From: Verrucomicrobiota bacterium
GTDB taxonomy: Bacteria; Verrucomicrobiota; Verrucomicrobiia; Limisphaerales; AV2
Reading direction: 5' to 3'
DNA length: 25,544 nt
Assembly: GCA_003219345.1 (NCBI GenBank)
Contig: QHOP01000310.1
Coordinates: forward strand, 1 to 25,544
Below are positions 6,590 through 13,519 of the stretch, one piece after another. Positions within the stretch are counted from its first letter, which is position 1. Every line of letters begins with the position of its first letter. The notes under the pieces were generated by a model, which saw only the letters and a program-made list of their open reading frames with translations, ran no database searches and had not been told where the DNA came from. Both the position numbers and the translations under genes were made by a program.

Positions 6590-7162
6590 ATGGAAACTGC
6601 CATGGTGTATTTCAGCACGAAAGGTCATTGGACCGACGAGGAGTTTATGGCGCTGCCGAACGATGGCAGGAAATACGAACTGCTCGAAGGGAAACTGCTT
6701 ATGAGCCCAGTCATTGCCAGCCACGGCAGTGTGTGCGTGAACATCGTGATTGTGATGGGGACCTATGTCCATCGTCACAAGCTCGGCCAAGTCTATGACT
6801 CCAGCACCGGGTTTCGCCTCTCGGACGACGTCCTGCTCTCGCCCGACGTCGCGTTTGTGAGCAAAGCGAGGTTGAAAAAAATCCTCGTCGCGCCGGACAA
6901 ATTCCTTTACGGCGCGCCTGATCTGGTGGTGGAAGTCGTTTCACCGAGTCACAGGCTTAAGCACATCAACGAAAAGCTCGACCATTACTTCGAGCACGAC
7001 ACGCGGCTGGCGTGGGTGGTTGATTGGAAAAAGCGCGAAGTGACGGTTCATTCTCCCGACAACTTGGCCAAGCTGACTCGCCCAAACGATATGCTCACCG
7101 GCGGCGACGTGTTGCGCGGGTTCAAGTGCAAGTTGAGCAAACTCTTCGGCTCAGCGTACTGA
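6590..7162 (+). CDS. Uma2-family (DUF820) PD-(D/E)XK nuclease-like protein
   Basis: A 190-residue protein with the Uma2/DUF820 layout: an N-terminal helix followed by GRKYELLEGKLLMSP, then LSPDVAFV, which supplies the first acidic residue. The core DLVVEVVSPSHRLKHINEKLDHYFEH gives the E-x-V part of the nuclease motif, and the domain ends with WVVDWKKREVTVH. The family has a restriction-endonuclease-like fold and is expanded in cyanobacteria, Planctomycetes and Verrucomicrobia; its biological role is poorly defined. It stands alone, divergent from hisD with 93 bp between. A second ATG lies at 6602, so the first four residues are uncertain. A TATAGT box (about 6572-6577) could be a -10 element, but no good -35 accompanies it. 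Confidence 0.85.
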   Translation: METAMVYFSTKGHWTDEEFMALPNDGRKYELLEGKLLMSPVIASHGSVCVNIVIVMGTYVHRHKLGQVYDSSTGFRLSDDVLLSPDVAFVSKARLKKILVAPDKFLYGAPDLVVEVVSPSHRLKHINEKLDHYFEHDTRLAWVVDWKKREVTVHSPDNLAKLTRPNDMLTGGDVLRGFKCKLSKLFGSAY

Positions 7163-7360
7163 ACGATTGCTCTGTCCCAGCGCGTGCTTTCTGGTGCTGG
7201 CGCACCTGGCGTTTGATCTCTTCGCCTTCTCATTCGCTGCCTTCCGAGCCTGAGCCAAATCCGGCGCTTCGTCTCTTCGCGCAACGGAATCCAAGGTCAC
7301 TTGTCGAAAGACGCGCGGTTCGCCCCTTGCTGGCGGCACCGCTTCTGATACGGTTATTCC

Positions 7361-8557
7361 ATGAGTTTTGTCTCGGAGTTCAACGCGCTGCCGTTGGAGG
7401 CTTTGCTGAAACGCTCTTTGTCCGCCACGACGGCCAATGTTCGCGAGGCGCTGGCCAAATCGCGGCTCGCGCCCGCTGACTTTGCGGAACTGATTTCACC
7501 GGCCGCCGGCGAATTGTTGGAGCCGCTTGGCCGCCGTTCGCAGGCGCTCACGCAACAACGCTTCGGCAAAGTCATTCGACTCTTCGCGCCGCTGTACGTT
7601 TCCAACGAGTGCATCAACAACTGCAGATATTGCGGCTTCTCGCGCGACAACCCCATCCTCCGCGTGACGCTCACAGTGGATGAAGTTCTGCGCGAAGCGC
7701 GCGCGCTCAAGGAACATGGCTTTCGCAACATCCTGCTCGTCGCCGGCGAACATCCGAAGTTCGTGTCGAAGGAATACCTGGCCGATTGCGTCCGCGTGTT
7801 ACACGACGAAATTCCCAGCGTCTCACTCGAAGTCGGGCCCATGGAAACCGGGGATTATCGCCCGATTGTCCTCGCCGGTGCGGACGGACTGGTGGTTTAC
7901 CAGGAAACTTACGACCGCGCGGTGTATGCCGAAATGCACGCCGCCGGACCGAAGCGCAATTTTGAGTGGCGAATGGAAACAGCGGAGCGCGCTTACGCCG
8001 CCGGCTTCCGGCGACTCGGCATCGGCGCGCTGTTCGGCCTCGCGGATTGGCGCCTTGAAGCGCTCGCCGTCGCCGCACACGCGGATTATCTGCTGCGCAA
8101 CTGCTGGAAGGCGCAGCTCACGATCTCGCTGCCGAGACTGCGTCCGTGCGCGGGCGAGTTCGAGCCGCTCACGCGCATGACCGACCGCGAGCTGGTGCAA
8201 CTGGTCTGCGCCTTCCGCCTGATGTTTCCCGATGCCGGCCTCGTGCTTTCCACCCGCGAGCCGGCGAAGCTGCGCGACGGTTTGATTCCGCTCGGCATCA
8301 CGCTGATGAGCGCCGGCAGCCACACCGAGCCGGGCGGGTACACCAGCGCGGGCAAGGAACACCTGCACCAAACCGTGCGCGGGCGAATCGTCGAGTTGGG
8401 CGCGAGCGAATGGGCGGCGGGCAATGGCACCGGACCGCACGCGACCGGGCAATTCGACATCGCCGACGAACGCTCGCCGCGGGAAGTCGCCGACCGCATC
8501 CGCCGCTTCGGGTACGAACCGGTCTGGAAGGATTGGGATGCGGCGCTGACGGCGTGA
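7361..8557 (+). CDS. thiH: 2-iminoacetate synthase (tyrosine lyase)
   Basis: A radical SAM enzyme that cleaves tyrosine to dehydroglycine and p-cresol, supplying the glycine-derived part of the thiamine thiazole ring. The 398-residue product has the radical SAM cluster motif C84-INN-C88-RY-C91 in YVSNECINNCRYCGFSRDN. It also has the ThiH-type segments LLVAGEHPKFVS, VYQETYDRAVYAEMH, GIGALFGLADWRLEAL, SLPRLRPC and SAGSHTEPGGY. Length and motifs are normal for ThiH rather than ThiO, as expected for an anaerobic or facultative route. thiS lies downstream, separated by a GspG-like gene and a repeat. No TPP-riboswitch-like sequence was recognised in the 198 bp upstream. thiG is not in the window. 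Confidence 0.95.
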   Translation: MSFVSEFNALPLEALLKRSLSATTANVREALAKSRLAPADFAELISPAAGELLEPLGRRSQALTQQRFGKVIRLFAPLYVSNECINNCRYCGFSRDNPILRVTLTVDEVLREARALKEHGFRNILLVAGEHPKFVSKEYLADCVRVLHDEIPSVSLEVGPMETGDYRPIVLAGADGLVVYQETYDRAVYAEMHAAGPKRNFEWRMETAERAYAAGFRRLGIGALFGLADWRLEALAVAAHADYLLRNCWKAQLTISLPRLRPCAGEFEPLTRMTDRELVQLVCAFRLMFPDAGLVLSTREPAKLRDGLIPLGITLMSAGSHTEPGGYTSAGKEHLHQTVRGRIVELGASEWAAGNGTGPHATGQFDIADERSPREVADRIRRFGYEPVWKDWDAALTA

Positions 8558-8564
8558 AAAGAAA

Positions 8565-8657
8565 AACATCGAACGCTCAACATCGAACATCGAACGTCCA
8601 ATTGCCGGCGCCTGCGAGCTTCGATGCTCGGCGTTCGCGGTTGGTGCTTGAGTGTTG
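8565..8657. repeat. Inverted heptamer arrays downstream of thiH
   Basis: The left arm (8565-8606) is six consecutive 7-nt units beginning with AAC or AAT (for example AACATCG three times, then AACGTCC). The right arm (8616-8657) is six consecutive 7-nt units of the opposite orientation (GAGCTTC, GATGCTC, GGCGTTC and so on), whose reverse complements again begin (C/G)A(A/G). A 9-nt spacer separates the arms. The two arms match in register at roughly 60 percent of positions, mostly at the conserved unit columns. The array starts 7 nt after the thiH stop. Confidence 0.8.
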
Positions 8658-8725
8658 GCAAGATGGAAAATGATCAAGCGAAACGCGCAGTGTTAACGGC
8701 GTGACGGATTGGAGACCGTCTGGGT

Positions 8726-9145
8726 ATGAACCTGACGAAAACGATTTTGATCTGCGTTCTCGTCGGGTTGATCATAATACTGGCTGTTCCCATTCTAATG
8801 CCGCGATGGGGACACCGAGAACGAGGTGAACCCCTTGTTAAGATCGAGATGCGAAACCTCCTTGGTGCATTGCAGTATTACGAAGCCGAATACGACAAGT
8901 ATCCGCCCGGAAGTTCGTCCGAGATATTACAAGCTCTGGTGGGCAACAATCCAAAGAAGAAGGTCTTTCTTAATATTCCAGAACGATCTACTAATAGCGC
9001 CGGGGAATTTGTTGACCCGTGGAGGACACCCTACAGAATCATCATCGAGTCTACCAACCGCGTCACAATTCAGTCCGCTGGAATGAATAGGATTTTCAGC
9101 GACAACGACGATGTAACGATGAGCACCTCGTATCCTCACCGGTGA
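8726..9145 (+). CDS. GspG-like membrane-anchored protein upstream of thiS
   Basis: A 139-residue protein with an N-terminal hydrophobic helix (about residues 5-25, KTILICVLVGLIIILAVPIL), a short basic linker, and an amphipathic helix (LVKIEMRNLLGALQYYEAEYDKYPPG). A C-terminal region with EFVDPWRTPYRIII follows, which is the GspG/T2SG C-terminal pattern (DPWG.PY). The canonical prepilin peptidase site is missing. It lies between thiH (168 bp upstream) and thiS, and its TGA overlaps the thiS GTG as GTGA (9142-9145). It is the second stand-alone GspG-like gene coupled to a metabolic gene in this window. The function is unknown; the pseudopilin relationship rests on the C-terminal motif. Confidence 0.75.
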   Translation: MNLTKTILICVLVGLIIILAVPILMPRWGHRERGEPLVKIEMRNLLGALQYYEAEYDKYPPGSSSEILQALVGNNPKKKVFLNIPERSTNSAGEFVDPWRTPYRIIIESTNRVTIQSAGMNRIFSDNDDVTMSTSYPHR

Positions 9146-9351
9146 ATCAATCTTTCGTCACCGCCAACGGCAAGCCAGTGGCGACCAGGCTCCCCTGCTC
9201 TATCGAGGAATTTCTGGTCGCCCAAGAGCTTTTGCCGCGCAGCGTCGTCGTGGAGCACAACGGCGAGGCGGTCGCGCCGTCGGAATTTTCCAGGCGGCAG
9301 CTCCACGCCGGCGACCGGTTGGAGATCGTCAAGATTGTCGCGGGAGGGTGA
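9142..9351 (+). CDS. thiS: Sulfur carrier protein ThiS
   Basis: A 69-residue beta-grasp (ubiquitin-like) protein ending in the diagnostic Gly-Gly (IVKIVAGG). That C-terminus is adenylated and thiocarboxylated to donate sulfur to the thiazole ring. The internal SIEEFLVAQELLPRSVVVEHNGEAV and HAGDRLEIVKIVAGG segments match ThiS. The start is GTG at 9142, overlapping the stop of the GspG-like gene. In many genomes thiS is followed by thiG; here a minus-strand gene follows, so ThiG and ThiF must be encoded elsewhere. Confidence 0.9.
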   Translation: MNQSFVTANGKPVATRLPCSIEEFLVAQELLPRSVVVEHNGEAVAPSEFSRRQLHAGDRLEIVKIVAGG

Positions 9352-9411
9352 CGCCGGCAGACAAGCTTGGGTCCTCGATTTCCGCCGCCGCGCGAAGACA
9401 GAATTTCAACC

Positions 9412-9894
9412 TCAGTTTCCCGCCCGTTTCTTGCGCTTGCGCTGAAAGTCCCAGACGCCGATTGCGACAAGGAACACGGATAGAAACAGACCACCGAGAT
9501 ACCTGATCCTTCCCGTCTCGACCGTCCGCCAAATGTCGTAGCCGCCGATGCATACTCCAGCCAGAATGTAATACCACCATTTCCAGGTGTCCCCTTCGCC
9601 ACCAGGTCCCCATTCCCGCTGGGGCCGGGCCGCCGCGCGCGCCGCGGCGGCGGGCGACGGTGGCGCGGGCGAAGGAGGCGCGACGGCTGCCAGCGCGGGC
9701 GTCGCCCTCAACCGGGTAACTCCGGGCGCCGCGCCCTGAACGGCGAGCGCCTGGGCGATAATGGAATCGGCAGCAGCAGTACCGTCGGCGCCGCAAACCG
9801 GGCATTGCACCGGCGCCGGCATACGGCCCTCAGCCGGTTCGATGTCGAAGGCGTACTTCTGTCCACAGCCGCAGAGAATCTTCACTGGTATCAT
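9412..9894 (-). CDS. Zinc-ribbon protein with C-terminal membrane helices
   Basis: A 160-residue hypothetical protein. The N-terminus (MIPVKILCGCGQKYAFDIEPAEG) has a C-G-C pair and the next strand has CPVCGADG, together forming a four-cysteine zinc ribbon. A long Ala/Pro-rich linker (about residues 60-95) follows. Two hydrophobic segments (WWYYILAGVCIGGYDIW and YLGGLFLSVFLVAIGVW) and a basic tail (RKRKKR) end the protein. The start at 9894 is favoured over 9918 because AGGAGG (9903-9908) sits 8 nt before it. The family resembles conserved verrucomicrobial hypotheticals; no specific function can be given. Confidence 0.75.
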   Translation of the reverse strand: MIPVKILCGCGQKYAFDIEPAEGRMPAPVQCPVCGADGTAAADSIIAQALAVQGAAPGVTRLRATPALAAVAPPSPAPPSPAAAARAAARPQREWGPGGEGDTWKWWYYILAGVCIGGYDIWRTVETGRIRYLGGLFLSVFLVAIGVWDFQRKRKKRAGN

Positions 9895-9902
9895 GATCAG
9901 AG

Positions 9903-9908
9903 CCTCCT
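9903..9908 (-). promoter_or_regulatory. Strong Shine-Dalgarno fixing the start of the zinc-ribbon gene
   Basis: On the minus strand the sequence AGGAGG is followed by 8 nt and then ATG at 9894. Good Shine-Dalgarno sequences are rare in this window, so this one usefully decides between the two in-frame ATGs (9918 and 9894). Confidence 0.7.
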
Positions 9909-10049
9909 GGAAGGACACGTCAGGTTGTCGCCGTCCGGACCGGGAAAAAATCCGTCAGCGCGCACTCCACGTGCACGGCCGGGTCTGCCCTGTGCGGGAT
10001 GGGTCACAAATTGATCCAAGCATGGCAGCGGTTTTTTGTGAAGGATTAT

Positions 10050-10514
10050 TCAATCCGCATCCAGCGGTTTGTCCCTGCGGACGACGACGAACCAGGGGTC
10101 TCCGCTCTTGGAATCGCCGCCGAGGATGGTCATGTGTTGGCGGATAGGCTGGTGGGAGCAGCGCGTCAACCCGCCGTTGTGAAACAGGCGGATTTGCGTA
10201 TTGGGCGGGTCGAGCAATTTGATTTCCACCGTGCGTTCGGGCGTGAGCCGGAGTTTGGCCACCTTGCCCTTCGCAAGCGTCGCCGACTCGCGTTTCACTT
10301 CCCAGTAATTCGTCCAGCGGAACACCGTCCGCAGATTTTTGTTCAATTTCGGCCCGATGGCCTTCCAACTTGGGTCATCCGGTTTGTCCGAGTCTGCTCC
10401 CCGAATGAGTTGAACGTGGAAAGTGACCTTCTGCGCGTCCTCGGCCCTGCCTGTCATAAACCCCATGAACGCGAGACAAAACAACCCAAGGAATTTTTGC
10501 GCAGGCTGAGGCAT
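10050..10514 (-). CDS. Secreted hypothetical protein
   Basis: A 154-residue protein beginning MPQPAQKFLGLFCLAFMGFMTGRAEDAQ. This reads as a Sec signal peptide with likely cleavage after GRA (about residue 24). The mature part is a small mixed domain, including VTFHVQLIRGADSDKPDDPSWKAIGPKL and ERTVEIKLLDPPNTQIRLFHNG. It carries no motif that I can name. The longer frame start at 10547 would put a basic, non-signal stretch first, so 10514 is preferred. The gene stands alone on the minus strand. Confidence 0.6.
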   Translation of the reverse strand: MPQPAQKFLGLFCLAFMGFMTGRAEDAQKVTFHVQLIRGADSDKPDDPSWKAIGPKLNKNLRTVFRWTNYWEVKRESATLAKGKVAKLRLTPERTVEIKLLDPPNTQIRLFHNGGLTRCSHQPIRQHMTILGGDSKSGDPWFVVVRRDKPLDAD

Positions 10515-10877
10515 CGATTGTCTGACGAAGGAACAACCGCTCCGCATTCACAAAATTTTTCACCATTTGGCTGGCCCGCGAGCAAAGGAAGGCTTGCCTC
10601 GATGTTTGTGCATAACTTTCTCTCGTCGCGTTTTAAAGATCGGGCGACATGCAGCGCAACTCGACACCACCAAGCTGATCTGATGCACGTATTCCCCTCA
10701 CCCGGCCTGAAGGCCACCCTCTCCCCATCGGATGGGGAGAGGGACAGGGTGAGGGGTCTTCGGAAATCTTGCAGATCGGACTCGAGAGGGTGGTAGTGCT
10801 CAAGATGCCCCTTCGCCATGACACCGGCGGGATTAAACTTGTCATCGCTGGCCCTGGCTTCTTTTATTGGACATGAG
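10515..10877. other. Intergenic region without a gene (363 bp)
   Basis: This lies between the divergent secreted-hypothetical and mscS genes. It contains a strong GC-rich hairpin repeat (10694-10756) and otherwise no convincing coding sequence or promoter. Apparent reading frames across the hairpin are low-complexity shadows. Confidence 0.6.
10694..10756. repeat. GC-rich double-stem inverted repeat
   Basis: Outer arms CCCCTCACCC (10694-10703) and GGGTGAGGGG (10747-10756) are perfectly complementary. Inside them a second 13-bp stem, CCCTCTCCCCATC (10717-10729) with GATGGGGAGAGGG (10731-10743), closes on a minimal loop. The translated frame (SPSDGER-like) is a familiar artefact of a repeat widespread in bacterial genomes, so this is probably a dispersed element rather than a local regulator. 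Confidence 0.75.
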
Positions 10878-12072
10878 ATGAAGCGAAAGTTTGATTTGAT
10901 TTTCCGCGGTTCCGCTTTGGCATTGGCGGCGCTGCTGCTGTGGTCTGTCCGGGCCAGCGCGCAAACGAACCCGCCAATTTCCACGCCGACCACGAACAAT
11001 GCGGCTGCCTCTGCGCCGGGCAAGGGAGAAAAGAGCGGGTCAAAGAACTACCACGGTCACCTGACCTTCGGCCTGGACAAGCTCGAGGTGCTGAACACCG
11101 TCACGGCTTTCGGCGAGCCGCTCTGGAAATACCTCGCGTCGCTCATCTACATCTTCCTCGCGTTTTACGTCTCAAAGTTCCTCGATTTCCTCACCCGCGT
11201 CTGGCTGAAGAAGTGGACCTCCAGGAAGCAGCTCACCGACCTGCTGCTTGGCCTGCTCAACGGGCCGATCAAGATCATCGCGTTCGTGGTCTTGCTCAAC
11301 ATCGGCCTCGAAATGTTCGACTGGCCGGAAGTGATCAAAAAGATTCTGGACAAGGGCCTGAAAGTCATCATCGCCGCGACCATCACTTACGCCGTTCTCA
11401 AGCTGATCGACCTGTTGATGGGCTACTGGCGACAACGCTCGGTGGCCGACAGACATCACCGCGGCGATTGCCGGTCTGTCCGTCGGCGGCCTCGCGCTCG
11501 GTCTGGCGGCGCAGGACACGGTGGCCAACCTCTTCGGCGCCGTAGCCATCTTCATGGACAAACCGTTCCGCATCGGCGATCGCATCCAACTCGACTCGGT
11601 TGACGGCACGGTCGAAACGATCGGCTTGCGCAGCACGCGCGTGCGCAACCTGGACGGACACCTCATCACCGTGCCGAACAAAACCATGGGCAACGCCACC
11701 ATTACCAACGTTACACGCCGGCCCAACATCAAAACCGTCATGAACATCGGTATCACTTACGACACGCCGACGGAAAAAGTGAAACGCGCCTTGCAGATTC
11801 TGCAGGAGGTTTACAAGGAACACCCGAAAACATTCGATTGCCTCATCGGCTTCAACAAATTCGCCGACTCCGCGTTGAACATTCAGGTCGTCCATTGGTG
11901 GAACTCGACAGACAACAATGAATACCTGGCCGGTTTGCAGGAGATGAACCTGGCGGTGAAGGAACGGTTTGACAAAGAAGGCATCAACTTTGCGTTCCCG
12001 TCGCAGACAGTTTATCTCAAGCAGGATTCGGACTGGAGAGTGGACGGCCCGCGCGAAGGCATCCAAACATAG
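10878..12072 (+). pseudogene. MscS-family mechanosensitive channel, broken by an internal deletion/frameshift
   Basis: The 5' part (start ATG 10878) has a signal peptide (MKRKFDLIFRGSALALAALLLWSVRASAQ), a spacer, and membrane helices (YLASLIYIFLAFYV, GPIKIIAFVVLLNIG, IIAATITYAVLKLIDLLMGYW). After about 11448 this frame degenerates into an Arg-rich shadow. The +1 frame, from about 11452, then supplies DITAAIAGLSVGGLALGLAAQDTVANLFG, the MscS pore helix, followed by KPFRIGDRIQLDSVDGTVETIGLRSTR and the beta and C-terminal domains to 12072. Related proteins have about 40 residues (a linker and a membrane helix) between YWRQRS and the pore helix, and these are missing here. The gene therefore combines loss of about 120 nt with a frame change. 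Either it is a pseudogene or the sequence is mis-assembled at this point. Confidence 0.82.
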
Positions 12073-12117
12073 AAGGTTTCGTTTTCCAAACCGCCAGGAT
12101 CGGTTACTCTCCCGCGC

Positions 12118-12915
12118 GTGTCTGCGATCGCCAATCGAGCATTGAAAGTTTTTGTCGCACAAATCGGCGACGAATTGCTGTTGGCGCAGGTGTTGATTCG
12201 CCGGGCAGGAGCGACCTTTGAATTGAGGCACGTTGCCGACCGCCACCGCGCGCCGGAAGAACTGCGCGAGTTGAAGCTGACGGACTTGCGCGGGCTGGCG
12301 CAATTCACCGCGAGCGGCGCGTTTCGTCCGCTTAAGTCTGAACCCAACCTGCAAACCGGCTGGCGTTCCACCGCCTGTGACGAAGCCGAACTGGGATCGG
12401 CCTTGGACCGGCTTTATCCGGGTGCGATCGCCGATTGGTTCGCGGCGCAGTCCCCCGCGCCGCCCGTCACCAATTACCGCACGTTCACGAACCGCCAGAC
12501 CGGCATGTATCGCATCACGGCGCTGCTGAGCGATGCCCTGGCTGCTCAGGTAGCGCGCGCCTGCTGCCACAAAAATTTTTGTTTGAAACGGCGGCTCTGG
12601 ACGGTGAACGGTTTGGCCTCTGACGCGGCCGAAGAAAAAAGTCTGATTCCTTGTCTTGAACCGTGCGCGCTTTTGTTGGAACTTGCGCGCAAAGCGATGC
12701 GTATTGAGCAGGAAGAGAAGATGAAACTCGAACTCTCGCCAGGTGAAACAGCCACGCTGATGGCCGCCCTCCAAATTGCCCTGGCCCAACCCGCCGGCAT
12801 CGCGCGCGAGGCGGACGTCGATCAACCCGCCAACCCGCGGCGCTTGCATCTGCTGCTGGAAAAACTTGCAGCCCTGCCAATAAAGCTTACAGTCAAGACC
12901 AAGACCGAAGAATAA
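12118..12915 (+). CDS. DR2241-like putative 4Fe-4S protein
   Basis: A 265-residue soluble protein. The N-terminal half (about 1-125) has a region resembling a small alpha/beta domain and then GAIADWFAAQSPAPPVTNYRTFTNRQTGMYRIT. Next comes the cysteine cluster RACCHKNFCLKRRLW (C149, C150, C155) and IPCLEPCALLLE (C179, C183), which looks like a 4Fe-4S binding set. This matches my recollection of the DR2241 family, where the domain can be fused to CbiX-type chelatases; here no chelatase domain is present. The GTG start at 12118 is the first in frame after the mscS stop, 45 bp downstream. The tail is Lys/Thr/Glu-rich. The biochemical role is unknown. Confidence 0.65.
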   Translation: MSAIANRALKVFVAQIGDELLLAQVLIRRAGATFELRHVADRHRAPEELRELKLTDLRGLAQFTASGAFRPLKSEPNLQTGWRSTACDEAELGSALDRLYPGAIADWFAAQSPAPPVTNYRTFTNRQTGMYRITALLSDALAAQVARACCHKNFCLKRRLWTVNGLASDAAEEKSLIPCLEPCALLLELARKAMRIEQEEKMKLELSPGETATLMAALQIALAQPAGIAREADVDQPANPRRLHLLLEKLAALPIKLTVKTKTEE

Positions 12916-12939
12916 AGACCAGATTCATCCCGGCCAAAT

Positions 12940-13476
12940 ATGAAAGCACCCTTGCGAACTTTTTGGATAGGGCGCCTGCTCGCATTCTGGATGGTTGCCG
13001 CTGTTGTCTCAATGACTGCTCAGCTCGTCGGCGCGCCGGCCGAAAAAGCGGCGGGAGCCGGCCTGGTGGGCAAACCGCTCGCGATCAAGTTTGCCGCCGT
13101 GGACGGCCGGCAGGTGGACCTGGGAAACTTGCGCGGCAAGGTGGTCCTGATTGATTTTTGGGCGACCTGGTGCGTGCCATGCGTCCACGAAGTGCCGCAC
13201 GTGAAAGCCGTTTACGACCAGCTTCATCCGAAGGGATTCGAGATCGTCGGCATCAGCTTCGATCAGAAAAAGACCGCGCTTCAGAGTTTTGTGCTGAAAG
13301 AGAAAATGACCTGGCCTCAGTATTTCGACGGGAAAGGCTGGGAAAACCAATTCGGTGTCCGGTTCGGCATCGAATCCATCCCCACCATGTGGCTGGTGGA
13401 CAAGAAGGGCGTGCTGCGCCACATCGATGCGCGCGAAGATCTCGAAGCCAAAGTGCAAAAACTCCTGGCGGAGTAG
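12940..13476 (+). CDS. TlpA-type periplasmic thioredoxin (copy 1)
   Basis: A 178-residue membrane-anchored or secreted thiol-disulfide oxidoreductase. It has an N-terminal hydrophobic signal/anchor (about residues 8-30). A TlpA/ResA fold then starts at LVGKPLAIKFAAVDGRQVDLGNLRGKVVLIDFWATWCVPC, with redox cysteines C78 and C81. The cis-proline region IESIPTMWLVDKKGVLRHID follows. It acts outside the cytoplasm, either reducing cytochrome c apoproteins or serving general thiol redox. The next gene has a C-terminal domain that is nearly a copy of this protein, including GWENQFG and KMTWPQYFDG, so the two arose by tandem duplication. It starts 24 bp after the Fe-S protein gene and is probably cotranscribed with it. 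Confidence 0.92.
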   Translation: MKAPLRTFWIGRLLAFWMVAAVVSMTAQLVGAPAEKAAGAGLVGKPLAIKFAAVDGRQVDLGNLRGKVVLIDFWATWCVPCVHEVPHVKAVYDQLHPKGFEIVGISFDQKKTALQSFVLKEKMTWPQYFDGKGWENQFGVRFGIESIPTMWLVDKKGVLRHIDAREDLEAKVQKLLAE

Positions 13477-13519
13477 CCGCGGCGCCTGGGCGCATTCGTC
13501 GGCTTCAGCCGCCACCTCG

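Noticed and set aside
7163..7360. Possible TPP riboswitch upstream of thiH
   Set aside because: I looked for the conserved CUGAGA and ACCUGA-type elements of the thi box and did not find them in order.
7823..8677. Minus-strand open frame opposite thiH running through the heptamer repeat
   Set aside because: thiH is unambiguous, and the end of this frame is built from repeat sequence.
11398..12849. Long minus-strand open frame (483 codons) opposite mscS and the Fe-S protein gene
   Set aside because: It is antisense to two genes with clear family motifs, spans an intergenic gap, and its translation has no recognisable domain; it is a GC-rich shadow.
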